The notes: generated from the sequence alone by a model not told the origin. Positions 42,281 through 50,504 are shown, counted from the first letter of the stretch. The stretch: 64,000 nucleotides of DNA from Arthrobacter sp. PAMC25564 (GCF_004798705.1 NZ_CP039290.1:2790001-2854000); one strand, 5' to 3'. Translations and numbers: made by a program.

Positions 42281-42982
42281 GTGGCAGAAGACGCGGTTTC
42301 CCCCGAGAGCAGGGCCACCGTGTACACCACGCTCGCCGCCGGACCGGAGTTCCGGCACGAGATCGAGGTCAAGAGGTCCCGGTTCATCACCGTCCTCGCC
42401 CGCACCGGCAACGAGGACAGCGCCCGGTCCGTGGTCGCCGGGCTGCGCAAGGAATTCCACGACGCGCGGCACCACTGCTCCGCCTTCGTGCTCGGGCCCG
42501 ACCGCGGCGTCCAGCGCTCCAATGACGACGGCGAGCCGTCCGGGACCGCCGGCATCCCGATGCTCGAGGCCCTGCTGAGACGCGAAACAGGTCCCGGGGT
42601 GACGGACCTCAGCGACCTCACCGCCGTCGTCGTCCGCTACTTCGGCGGGATCCTGCTCGGCGCCGGCGGGCTGGTACGCGCCTATTCCGAGTCGGTGTCC
42701 GGCGCCCTGGACCGTGCACCCCTCGTGCAACGCCGCCGCTTGCGGATCTGCTCGGTGGCGGTGGCGCATGCGGCGGCGGGCCGGCTGGAGAATGACCTCC
42801 GCGCCGCCGGCTTTGTCATGGCCGGAACGAGTTATGAGCCGCAAGCCACTGTCCTCCGGCTTGCCCTCCCGGACGGCCCGGCGGGATTGGCCAGGGCGGC
42901 GGAGCGCCTTGCGGCGTTGTCGGCCGGGAGCGCCACGTTGCTGCCCGGAGACACGGAGTGGATCGATGTGCCGCTCAACTGA
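42281..42982 (+). CDS. yigZ: YigZ/IMPACT-family protein
   Basis: A 233-residue member of the YigZ/IMPACT family, an RNase PH/EF-G-like fold linked to translation in eukaryotes and of unclear function in bacteria. Recognisable blocks are EIEVKRSRFI, HHCSAFVLG, SNDDGEPSGTAGIPML and VVVRYFGGILLGAGGLVRAYS. The C-terminal 70 residues form the small ACT-like domain. The start GTG 42281 has a leaderless-type promoter. A small hairpin (GTCCCG-gcGGGAC, about 42990-43002) follows the stop but lacks a T-run. Confidence 0.92.
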   Translation: MAEDAVSPESRATVYTTLAAGPEFRHEIEVKRSRFITVLARTGNEDSARSVVAGLRKEFHDARHHCSAFVLGPDRGVQRSNDDGEPSGTAGIPMLEALLRRETGPGVTDLSDLTAVVVRYFGGILLGAGGLVRAYSESVSGALDRAPLVQRRRLRICSVAVAHAAAGRLENDLRAAGFVMAGTSYEPQATVLRLALPDGPAGLARAAERLAALSAGSATLLPGDTEWIDVPLN

Positions 42983-43567
42983 TCGGCCCGTCCCGGCGGG
43001 ACACCCCACGTAACATCGCCGGTCCGGTCCGGGCCCGGGACGCCGCGTTGGGCCGATCTGACGGCGTCATTGTGCCGTCCCAGCACAGCACCGGCGGAGG
43101 CATGCCGCATGGCACGTCCCGACTCGAGATTAGCTGAATTTTCGCCGAAATAAACCCCCGGCCCTTCTTTCCCGGCCACCATCGGTCTATCGTTTCGAGT
43201 GAGCAGACCCCTCCGTGAATAGCCGTTTCGGACGGGGCGGGGTCGTGTTCCGGCGCTGCACCAGGCTATGGATCACCCTTCCTTACCCTGGACCGCAGCG
43301 ATTGGGGTAGGCGCGGGGGGTGCCCACATCTGATCACCGCTCCCTCAACACGGCTGGGGCCGTGCATCCAAAAAGGACAGGGCGCGGAGGTTCCCAGACG
43401 TTGGGACCAACAACCGCAGACAGACTACGGAGCAGGAACCCGCTGCTGCGCACGCGAGGTGAAAGAAAGTCCGCGTGTGCTCAAAAGAACTGGTTCCGAT
43501 CGTGATCCTGCATGCCTGGATCTGCCTGTGCATCCATCAGGAAAGAATCACAAGCGAGGCAAAACTC
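42983..43567 (+). other. 585-bp gene-free region upstream of the Trp-rich secreted protein
   Basis: No supportable gene is present. The region holds a series of inverted repeats: GATCGGCCC (42981-42989) with 43050-43058; TTTCG-c-CGAAA near 43140-43150; a stem CGCTGC/CCAGG with CCTGG/GCAGCG spanning 43254-43300; ACGGC...GCCGT near 43350; GTTCCCA-gacgt-TGGGAC near 43390; and CACGCG (43451-43456) with CGCGTG (43472-43477). Many stems are expected by chance at this GC content, so a structured leader is only a possibility. I could not match it to a known riboswitch. Confidence 0.45.
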
Positions 43568-43906
43568 ATGAAGAAGTCAATTCGACTGCTCGGTTCCACT
43601 CTGCTGGTCACCGGCATGGCCATCGGCGGGTCCGCCTTGTCTGCGGGAGCAGCCTCAGCAGACACCGGGCTCAAGTCCGTGACGGTCACCGCCAACACCT
43701 CCTGGAACAACAACCGGCAGAACAACAACGAACGCTGGGATCGCCGCGATTCCAGGAATGGCCACTGGGACCAGTGGCACCGCTGGCACAGCAATAGCGA
43801 CGGCTGGGGTTGGTGGCGCGACGACAACGGCAACCGGCGGTCCGACAACGACCACGGCGGCTGGTGGCACGGCGACGACGGCAAGTGGCACTCCTGGAGC
43901 CGGTAG
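43568..43906 (+). CDS. Small secreted tryptophan-rich protein of unknown function
   Basis: I do not recognise a family. The 112-residue product starts with a clear signal peptide (MKK..., hydrophobic core LLGSTLLVTGMAIGGSALSA, probable cleavage after AGAASA, about residue 35). The mature part of about 77 residues has 12 Trp, 6 His and many Asn, Asp, Arg and Ser but almost no aliphatic residues and no Cys. Pairs such as WGWWRDD, GGWWHGDD and GKWHSW recur in the C-terminal half. ATG 43568 has a GCGAGG about 9 nt upstream; an upstream in-frame ATG would destroy the signal peptide. It sits after a 585-bp gene-free region and before a shared terminator. Cell-wall, glycan or metal binding are guesses. 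Confidence 0.8.
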   Translation: MKKSIRLLGSTLLVTGMAIGGSALSAGAASADTGLKSVTVTANTSWNNNRQNNNERWDRRDSRNGHWDQWHRWHSNSDGWGWWRDDNGNRRSDNDHGGWWHGDDGKWHSWSR

Positions 43907-43921
43907 ACGTCCTGATACAAA

Positions 43922-43953
43922 AAGGTGGCCGCCCCCTAGGGGACGGCCACCTT
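43922..43953. terminator. Bidirectional terminator between the Trp-rich gene and rpsA
   Basis: AAGGTGGCCGCCCCCT pairs with the following 16 nt, with one mismatch and CCTAGG at the centre. On the minus strand it is followed by a TTTTTG run (43921-43916) and lies 54 nt after the rpsA stop, a good intrinsic terminator. On the plus strand it begins 15 nt after the Trp-rich gene. Confidence 0.85.
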
Positions 43954-44007
43954 CAGCGTACTAAGCGCCTTCGCTCACGGAGCGGGCTCCGGGAGGAGAT
44001 CGGGCAA

Positions 44008-45483
44008 TTAGTTGCCGGTCAGCTTCTCGCGCAGTGCTGCAAGAGCCTCGTCCGAAGCAAGCGTGCCTGCCCCGGCTTCGGTCGCAGCCGGCTCGGAGGA
44101 GTAGCTGGTGGTGCCGGAATCGCTCTCGCCGGACGTTGCAGCGGCAGCGTCGTCGGCAGCGTGCTGGACAACCTGCTTCTTGTGGGCTTCCCAGCGGGTC
44201 TGGGCATCAGCGTACTGCTGCTCCCAGGCGGCGCGCTGCGTCTCGTAGCCTTCAAGCCACTCGTTGGACTCCGGGTCGAAGCCCTCCGGGTACTTGTAGT
44301 TGCCCTCTTCGTCGTACTCAGCGGCCATGCCGTAGAGAGCCGGATCGAATTCGGTGGACTCGGCGTCGACACCCTCGTTGGCCTGCTTGAGGGAGAGGGA
44401 GATGCGGCGGCGCTCGAGGTCGATGTCGATGACCTTGACGAACAGCTCGTCACCAACGGAGACAACCTGCTCGGCCAGCTCAACGTGGCGCACGGCGAGC
44501 TCGGAGATGTGGACCAGGCCTTCGATGCCGTCTTCAACGCGGACGAACGCGCCGAACGGAACCAGCTTGGTGACCTTACCCGGTACAACCTGCCCGAGGG
44601 CGTGGGTGCGGGCGAAGGTCTGCCACGGATCTTCCTGCGTAGCCTTGAGCGACAGGGAAACACGCTCGCGGTCCAGGTCGACCTCGAGAACCTCGACGGT
44701 GACTTCCTGGCCGACTTCGACAACCTCGGACGGGTGGTCGATGTGCTTCCAGGACAGCTCGGAAACGTGAACCAGGCCGTCTACGCCGCCCAGGTCCACG
44801 AAGGCACCGAAGTTGACGATGGAGGAAACGACGCCGGGACGGACCTGGCCCTTTTCCAGCTTGTTGAGGAACGTGGAGCGGACCTCGGACTGGGTCTGCT
44901 CGAGCCAGGCACGGCGGGACAGCACAACGTTGTTGCGGTTCTTGTCCAGCTCGATGATTTTGGCTTCGATCTTCTGACCGATGTACGGAGCAAGGTCGCG
45001 CACACGGCGCATCTCGACGAGGGATGCGGGCAGGAAGCCGCGCAGACCGATGTCGAGGATAAGACCACCCTTGACAACCTCGATGACGGTACCGGTAACG
45101 ACACCGTCTTCTTCCTTGACCTTCTCGATGTCGCCCCAGGCACGCTCGTACTGAGCGCGCTTCTTGGAGAGGATCAGGCGGCCTTCTTTGTCTTCCTTGG
45201 TGAGCACCAGGGCTTCGACGAGATCGCCGACGGAGACAACGTCTCCGGGATCAACATCGTGCTTGATGGAAAGCTCACGGGAGGGGATGACACCTTCGGT
45301 CTTGTAACCGATGTCGAGCAGGACTTCGTCGCGGTCGACCTTGACGACGGTACCTTCGACGAGATCTCCGTCGTTGAAGTACTTGATGGTGGCGTCGACA
45401 GCTGCGAGGAAGTCCTCAGCGGTACCGATGTCGTTAATCGCGACTACGGGGGTACCGGGCTTCTCGGTGGAGGTGATGGTCAT
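44008..45483 (-). CDS. rpsA: 30S ribosomal protein S1
   Basis: S1 binds mRNA on the small ribosomal subunit. The 491-residue product carries four S1 (OB-fold) domains at roughly residues 30-105, 120-190, 205-275 and 290-360, each with the G-x-V-x...F-G-A-F-V-type pattern (for example RPGVVSSIVNFGAFVDLGGVDGLVHVSEL). The C-terminal tail of about 130 residues is acidic and low in structure. Four domains is normal for actinobacteria (six in E. coli). ATG 45483 has GGAG about 9 nt upstream. A good promoter and a leader hairpin lie upstream. Confidence 0.97.
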   Translation of the reverse strand: MTITSTEKPGTPVVAINDIGTAEDFLAAVDATIKYFNDGDLVEGTVVKVDRDEVLLDIGYKTEGVIPSRELSIKHDVDPGDVVSVGDLVEALVLTKEDKEGRLILSKKRAQYERAWGDIEKVKEEDGVVTGTVIEVVKGGLILDIGLRGFLPASLVEMRRVRDLAPYIGQKIEAKIIELDKNRNNVVLSRRAWLEQTQSEVRSTFLNKLEKGQVRPGVVSSIVNFGAFVDLGGVDGLVHVSELSWKHIDHPSEVVEVGQEVTVEVLEVDLDRERVSLSLKATQEDPWQTFARTHALGQVVPGKVTKLVPFGAFVRVEDGIEGLVHISELAVRHVELAEQVVSVGDELFVKVIDIDLERRRISLSLKQANEGVDAESTEFDPALYGMAAEYDEEGNYKYPEGFDPESNEWLEGYETQRAAWEQQYADAQTRWEAHKKQVVQHAADDAAAATSGESDSGTTSYSSEPAATEAGAGTLASDEALAALREKLTGN

Positions 45484-45528
45484 GTAGTAGGGGCTCCGTT
45501 GTGGATAGAAAGTCGGTCAGGAAAACCG

Positions 45529-45558
45529 CTTCGCCCGCATTATGGAATGCAGGCGAAG
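45529..45558 (-). promoter_or_regulatory. Hairpin in the rpsA mRNA leader
   Basis: A 13-pair stem (45529-45541 with 45546-45558) closes on a 4-nt loop. Its single C/A mismatch on the plus strand becomes a G-U pair in the rpsA transcript. It ends 45 nt before the start codon. S1 is known to regulate its own mRNA in E. coli through leader structure; that role here is an inference. Confidence 0.5.
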
Positions 45559-45650
45559 AACACGGCATATCAAATGGCGATCGGCCAGGTCATCCTGGTT
45601 TGTGGATTATTTAGGGATTACAGATACGCGCACGTGGTACACGCCCGTTC

Positions 45651-45680
45651 ATTCTAGTCGTATTGCGCAACGCCGGTCAA
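45651..45680 (-). promoter_or_regulatory. rpsA promoter (-35 TTGACC, -10 TAGAAT)
   Basis: On the minus strand TTGACC (45680-45675) and TAGAAT (45656-45651) are separated by 18 bp, close to the housekeeping sigma consensus. The predicted start near 45644 gives a leader of about 160 nt that contains the hairpin at 45529-45558. Confidence 0.75.
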
Positions 45681-45766
45681 AGCGCCGGGTGTCAACCCCG
45701 GCGTCGGCGGGAGGCCAAAGGCGGGGTCAGGGGGCGGGATCAGGGGGCGCCGCCGGTGGCCTGCCG

Positions 45767-47056
45767 TCAGAAGTGCGTCAGGCAGTGTGGCGCGCGTTCG
45801 ACGGCGAACATCAGCCGCGCCTTCAGCGCCGCTCCGGGGGCGTGTTCCGTGATCTTCCCGGCGGTCGTGAGCGTGACGGGGCAGACGGCGCCGAGGTAGA
45901 TGGAGCCGAGGGCGGCGACGCCGAGGGTCAGTTCCGGGGCCGCGCCGGCGGGTGCGGCGGAAACGCTGGCCTCTCCCCCCTTTGCCTCAAGGAGGAAGGT
46001 GCCGGCCGCGAACCCGAGCCCGTCGGCCACCGAAAGGACCAGCGAGCCGTCGGTGGAGTAGCGGCGCGATTCGAGCGCCGTGGCGGTGTCCAGGATCCGG
46101 AGCCAGAGCATGTCCCGATGGTCCGAGGAGTCGATGCAGCGGGGATCATCGAGGGCCCATGCCAGCGGGTCATCCACCGGTGCATCCTGCCAGCTGACGC
46201 GTTGGACCAGGTCGATGCTGCCGAGGAACTGCCACAGCGCCAGGTAGGCGTCGCCGTCCGCGGCCACGAGGTCGACAATTTCCATGGTGTGCGGCTTGGT
46301 GTCCCAGCCGGCGAATTTATAGGAGACGTAGCCGTCCACCCCGCCGTCGGCGTCGTAGTGCAGGGCGCACCTGATCCCCTCGTCCTCGGCTCCGTCCCTG
46401 CCGAGGGAGCCCGAACTCCGCTGCCGGTACGCCTCCTGGCGCACGATGGAGCCTGGCGTGACCCGGTGGAGGCGTTCGAACACCTGCGGGGCCAGTTCCA
46501 GGAGGACCTTCCGGTCCGCGATCTCCACGGTGCCCCGGTCCTCGTGGCGCAACCGGAACCGTGGCCCCGTGTCCACGTTGATGCTGCGCTCAAAGGTTGC
46601 GACGCCGAAGCCGAAGCGGCCGTAGATCGATGCCTCCGAAGCGGTCAGGGCCGCCACGGCCAGGCCGGCGTCCTTTGTGGCGGCGAGGTCTTCGGTCATC
46701 ATGCGGCGCAGCAGCCCCTGCCGCCGGTGCGTTCCGCGGACGGTCACGGCGGTGACCAAGTGCGCCTCGAGCTGCCGGCCGTAGCCGATGTTGAGGTGTT
46801 TGCGCAGGGACGCGAAGGTGGCGACCGGAACGTCCGCGGCCAGGGAATGCGGCGCCGCGTCTCCGGCCTGATAGACGCCGGTCAGCTCGCCGTCGTCGGC
46901 ACGGTAGTTCGCGAGCACCTTGTCCACGAACCCGTCATTACGGCGGGTGTCGTGGAATCCGAATCCGACCGCCCGGACCCACGCGGCGCAACCGGCGTAG
47001 GCCGCAGTGCCCTTTTCGGCCGCGCTGAACCGGCGGATCTCATACTTGTCTGCCAC
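45767..47056 (-). CDS. Eis-type GNAT N-acetyltransferase
   Basis: A 429-residue protein with the three-part Eis architecture: N-terminal GNAT domain with the acetyl-CoA loop VRGTHRRQGLLRRMM, a second GNAT-like domain in the middle, and an SCP2-like C-terminal domain. Other Eis-like pieces are ASEASIYGRFGFG and the C-terminal CxxxxF-like end. Eis proteins acetylate aminoglycosides or protein lysines in mycobacteria; the natural substrate here is unknown. GTG 47056 is chosen because GGGGAGG lies about 6 nt upstream; a TTG at 47083 has no ribosome-binding site. It is convergent with nothing and follows polA by 45 bp on the same strand. Confidence 0.88.
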   Translation of the reverse strand: MADKYEIRRFSAAEKGTAAYAGCAAWVRAVGFGFHDTRRNDGFVDKVLANYRADDGELTGVYQAGDAAPHSLAADVPVATFASLRKHLNIGYGRQLEAHLVTAVTVRGTHRRQGLLRRMMTEDLAATKDAGLAVAALTASEASIYGRFGFGVATFERSINVDTGPRFRLRHEDRGTVEIADRKVLLELAPQVFERLHRVTPGSIVRQEAYRQRSSGSLGRDGAEDEGIRCALHYDADGGVDGYVSYKFAGWDTKPHTMEIVDLVAADGDAYLALWQFLGSIDLVQRVSWQDAPVDDPLAWALDDPRCIDSSDHRDMLWLRILDTATALESRRYSTDGSLVLSVADGLGFAAGTFLLEAKGGEASVSAAPAGAAPELTLGVAALGSIYLGAVCPVTLTTAGKITEHAPGAALKARLMFAVERAPHCLTHF

Positions 47057-47101
47057 GTCGTCCTCCCCGGCGATGCCGTGCAAATTGTGGGCGCGGGCCC
47101 G

Positions 47102-49957
47102 CTAGTGCCCTGCCTCGTACCAGCTGGAGCCGATGCCGATCTGGACGTCCAGCGGAACGGTCAGCCGGGCGGCCGAGCCCATCTGCTCCGTCACAAGCTT
47201 CTCCACGGCCTCACGTTCGCCGGGGGCCACTTCGAGGACCAGTTCATCATGGACCTGCAGCAGCATGCGCGATTTCAGGCCCTGTTCCGCCAGCGCACCG
47301 GAGACGCCCAGCATGGCGCGTTTGATGATGTCCGCGGCCGAACCCTGGATCGGCGAGTTCAGCGCGACCCGCTCGGCGATTTCGCGCAGCTGGCGGTCCG
47401 TGCTGGTCAGGTCCGGGAGGTAACGGCGCCGTCCCTCGATGGTGGCCGTGTAGCCGTCGATCCTGGCCTGGTCCACCACGCCGCGGAGGTAGTCGCGGAC
47501 CGCACCGAAGCGTTCGAAGTACTCCTTCATGAGGGTCCGGGCCTCATCGACGGAGATTTCGAGCTGCTTGGACAGGCCGAAGGAGGTCAGCCCGTACGCC
47601 AGGCCGTAGGACATGGCCTTGACCTTGGAGCGCATGGCGCTGGTGACCTCGGCGGGCGGCACGCCGAAGATGTGCGAACCGACGAAGCGGTGCAGGTCCT
47701 CACCTTCCTGGTAGGCCTGGATCAGGCCGGGATCGCCGGAGAGGTGCGCCATGATCCTCATTTCAATCTGCGAGTAGTCCGCGGACAGCAGGCAGTCGAA
47801 GCCCTCGCTGACGACGAAGATGCTGCGGACGCGCCGGCCTTCCTCGCTGCGGACCGGGATGTTCTGCAGGTTCGGGTTGTTGGAGGAAATCCGGCCGGTG
47901 GCGGCCACGTTCTGGGCGTAGGTGGTGTGGATCCGGCCGTCCTCGGCCACCGCCTTCTTCAGCGATTCCACCATCTGCCGGAGCTTGGAGGATTCCCGGT
48001 GGGCCATGAGCTGGACCAGGAACTCGTGACCGGTCTTCTCCAGCAGGTTCTTCAGCGAGGCGGCGTCCGTGGTGTAGCCGGACTTGATCTTCTTGGTCTT
48101 GGGCAGCCCCAGTTCCTCGAACAGGACCGTCTGCAGCTGCTTGGGCGAGCCGAGGTTCACTTCGTGCCCGATCGCGGCGAAGGCGAGTTCCTGGGCGTTG
48201 TCGACCACCTTGGCAAGGTCCGCCAACTGGTCGTTCATCCGCTCCATGGAAACCGCGATGCCGGTGAGTTCCATCCGGGCCAGGACCCGGCTCACCGGCA
48301 GTTCAAGGCTGGTCAGCAGTTCCTGGGCTTTCCGGGTCTTCAGTTCCGTTTCGAAGTGCTGGCTCAGTGCCAGCACGACGGCGGCCTGCTGGACGAGCGC
48401 TCCGGCCGCGGCGGCGTCGTCCTCCCCGGCAAACGCCAGCTCGAGCTGGCCGGTCTTGGCGGCGGCCGAGGAAATGTTGAGTTTGAGGTGGTGCTGGGCC
48501 AGTTCGGCAAGCTCGTAGCTGCGGCGGTCCGGTTGGATCAGGTAGCCGGAGATGGACGTGTCATCGACGACGCCGTCCAGGCCGAGGCCGCGTGCCGTGA
48601 AGGCCTTCAACGCGTCCTTGAAGCCGTGCGTGACCTTGGCGGCGCGGGGGTCCAACAGCCAGCCGGCCAGCACCGCGTCGGCCTCGGCGTCGAGGGCGGT
48701 GAGGTCGATGTAGGCTGCGGCGTCGTTGCGGAGCACCGCGATGGCGGCGGCGTCGTCCACGACCCGGCCCGGAACGAATTCGATGGCGAGGGCGGTGCGG
48801 TGGCCCTTGCCGGCGTCGAAGAAGGCCTTGAGCTCCGCAGCCCCGGTGAGGGTGGAGAATTCCGGAACCGCGATACTGTCCGGTTCGCTGTCGCCGCTGG
48901 TGTCGTTGCCGTAGAGCGCGAAGAGCCGGGTGCGCAGTGTCTTGAATTCCAGCCGGTCGAAGATTTCCTCGATGGCGTCGTGGTCCGGGCGGGGCTCCTC
49001 CAGATCGTTGAGCGTGACGGGCAGTTCGAGGTCCGTCAGGAGCCGGTTCAGCCGGCGGTTCCGCTTGACGGACTCAATGTGCTCGCGAAGGGAGTCGCCG
49101 ACCTTGCCGCCGATCGAGTCGAGGTTTTCCAGGATGCCTTCCAGGCCGCCGTAGAGGTTGATCCATTTGGCAGCCGTTTTGGGTCCGACGCCGGGCACCC
49201 CGGGGAGGTTGTCCGCGGTCTCCCCCACGAGGGCCGCGAGGTCCGAGTACCGCGGCGGTGTGACGAAGTACTTGGTCTCGATGGCCTCGGCGTCCATCCG
49301 CGGAATGTTGCTGACACCGGTCTTCGGGTAGAGCACAAAGACGTTGTCCGTGATGAGCTGGAACGTGTCACGGTCGCCGGAGACCAGGAGCACCTCGAAG
49401 CCGGCGGCGTCGCCCTGGGCGGCAAGGGTGGCGAGGATGTCGTCCGCCTCGAAGCCGGGCATGCTGATGGTCTTGATGCCCCAGGCCGTCATGACCTTTT
49501 CGATCAGCTCGATCTGCCCGCTGAACTCGCGGGGCGTCTCATTCCGACCGCCCTTGTAGCCGTCGTATTCGGCTTTGCGGAAGGTCGTGTCATCGGAGAC
49601 ATCGAAGGCGACGGCGACATGCGTGGGCTTCTGCTCCTTGATCAGGTTGATCAGCATCGAGGTGAAGCCGTGCACGGCATTGGTGTGCTGGCCCGAGGAA
49701 GTGGCGAAGTTCTCGGCCGGCAGGGCATAGAAGGCGCGGAAGGCCATGGAGTGGCCGTCAAGGACCATCAGGCGTGGCTGGTCCGTGATGGGGACCACGG
49801 GCGCCTCGGTGGCGGATACTTCTGCCACGGCGCGGAGGGGCTTCTTGCGCTCCGCCACAAGAACCGGGGCGCTCCTTGCCGGCTCAGCGGCAGCTGCTGT
49901 TTCTGATGCAGTGTCCACTGCGGTTGGGGACGGGGCCGGTTTGGTAGTTTCGCTCAC
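47102..49957 (-). CDS. polA: DNA polymerase I
   Basis: Gap-filling and Okazaki-fragment polymerase. The product has an Ala/Pro/Thr-rich N-terminal extension of about 60 residues, a 5'-nuclease domain (LMVLDGHSMAFRAFYALP; GFEADDILATLA), a 3'-5' exonuclease-like domain that looks degenerate, and the polymerase with motif A LLSADYSQIEMR, motif B RSKVKAMSYGLAYGL and motif C LLQVHDELVLEV. I choose GTG 49957 (951 residues), supported by TAGGCT ending 7 nt upstream. GTG 49798 with GAGG about 5 nt upstream would give 898 residues, closer to some homologues. It is divergent from the thioesterase with 19 bp between starts. Confidence 0.95.
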   Translation of the reverse strand: MSETTKPAPSPTAVDTASETAAAAEPARSAPVLVAERKKPLRAVAEVSATEAPVVPITDQPRLMVLDGHSMAFRAFYALPAENFATSSGQHTNAVHGFTSMLINLIKEQKPTHVAVAFDVSDDTTFRKAEYDGYKGGRNETPREFSGQIELIEKVMTAWGIKTISMPGFEADDILATLAAQGDAAGFEVLLVSGDRDTFQLITDNVFVLYPKTGVSNIPRMDAEAIETKYFVTPPRYSDLAALVGETADNLPGVPGVGPKTAAKWINLYGGLEGILENLDSIGGKVGDSLREHIESVKRNRRLNRLLTDLELPVTLNDLEEPRPDHDAIEEIFDRLEFKTLRTRLFALYGNDTSGDSEPDSIAVPEFSTLTGAAELKAFFDAGKGHRTALAIEFVPGRVVDDAAAIAVLRNDAAAYIDLTALDAEADAVLAGWLLDPRAAKVTHGFKDALKAFTARGLGLDGVVDDTSISGYLIQPDRRSYELAELAQHHLKLNISSAAAKTGQLELAFAGEDDAAAAGALVQQAAVVLALSQHFETELKTRKAQELLTSLELPVSRVLARMELTGIAVSMERMNDQLADLAKVVDNAQELAFAAIGHEVNLGSPKQLQTVLFEELGLPKTKKIKSGYTTDAASLKNLLEKTGHEFLVQLMAHRESSKLRQMVESLKKAVAEDGRIHTTYAQNVAATGRISSNNPNLQNIPVRSEEGRRVRSIFVVSEGFDCLLSADYSQIEMRIMAHLSGDPGLIQAYQEGEDLHRFVGSHIFGVPPAEVTSAMRSKVKAMSYGLAYGLTSFGLSKQLEISVDEARTLMKEYFERFGAVRDYLRGVVDQARIDGYTATIEGRRRYLPDLTSTDRQLREIAERVALNSPIQGSAADIIKRAMLGVSGALAEQGLKSRMLLQVHDELVLEVAPGEREAVEKLVTEQMGSAARLTVPLDVQIGIGSSWYEAGH

Positions 49958-49964
49958 AGGTGCC

Positions 49965-49970
49965 AGCCTA
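49965..49970 (-). promoter_or_regulatory. Putative -10 element for leaderless polA
   Basis: TAGGCT on the minus strand is followed by 7 nt and GTG 49957. Its complement overlaps a possible plus-strand hexamer TAGTTC (49969-49974) facing the thioesterase gene. Confidence 0.5.
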
Positions 49971-49976
49971 GTTCCC

Positions 49977-50441
49977 ATGATGGACAATTTCACGCCGGCC
50001 CCTTTCACAGCCGAACTGGCGGCCGCCGGGGTTCCGTCGGAACTCCACGATTGGCTCGGCCGGATGGGCGTGGGCGCCCTCGTGGTGAAGATCGGGATCC
50101 ACTTCCTGGAGATGAGTCCGGAGCGCACGGTGGCAACGATGCCCGTGCAAGGCAACACCCAGGTGGCCGGCATCCTGCATGGCGGCGCGCATGTGGTGCT
50201 CGCCGAAACGCTGGGCTCCTTCGCGGCCGGAATGCATGCCGGACCGGGACGGTACGCCCTGGGCATCGAAGTCGGGGCAACACATCACCGCTCGATCGCG
50301 AAGGGCACCGTGACCGGAACCTGCACCGCGATCCACCTCGGCCGTACGCTCACGACGCACGAGATCATCATGACGGACGAGCAGGGGCGCCGGCTGTCCA
50401 CCGCCCGGATCACCAACCTGATCCGGGACAAGGCGGCGTAG
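49977..50441 (+). CDS. PaaI-family hotdog thioesterase
   Basis: A 154-residue hotdog-fold acyl-CoA thioesterase. The active-site region is NTQVAGILHGGAHVVLAETLGS (in pieces near residues 57-78), with the HGG motif and a downstream Glu typical of the 4-hydroxybenzoyl-CoA/PaaI group. Such enzymes hydrolyse aromatic or other acyl-CoAs; the substrate is not clear. The two first codons are both ATG (49977 and 49980) and neither has a Shine-Dalgarno, so a leaderless or very short leader is likely. It is divergent from polA. Confidence 0.87.
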   Translation: MMDNFTPAPFTAELAAAGVPSELHDWLGRMGVGALVVKIGIHFLEMSPERTVATMPVQGNTQVAGILHGGAHVVLAETLGSFAAGMHAGPGRYALGIEVGATHHRSIAKGTVTGTCTAIHLGRTLTTHEIIMTDEQGRRLSTARITNLIRDKAA

Positions 50442-50504
50442 GCGCCCGGCGGAAGCGCGGCGTGCGGCGTGCGGCGCCCCAGGGCTTTCGGTCAGCGCCT
50501 TCCG

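Noticed and set aside
43254..43480. A known riboswitch (c-di-AMP ydaO type) before the Trp-rich gene
   Set aside because: G-rich blocks are present, but the conserved GGGGACCC and GGGGTGAATCC-type elements could not be placed.
43320..43505. A 61-codon plus-strand frame upstream of the Trp-rich gene
   Set aside because: GTG start without Shine-Dalgarno, no recognisable motif, and it lies in the stem-rich region.
45542..49906. A 1454-codon open frame on the plus strand, opposite the eis-like gene and polA
   Set aside because: It mirrors strongly conserved genes on the other strand and has low-complexity Val/Gly/Asp/Gln-rich translation; long antisense frames are normal at this GC content.
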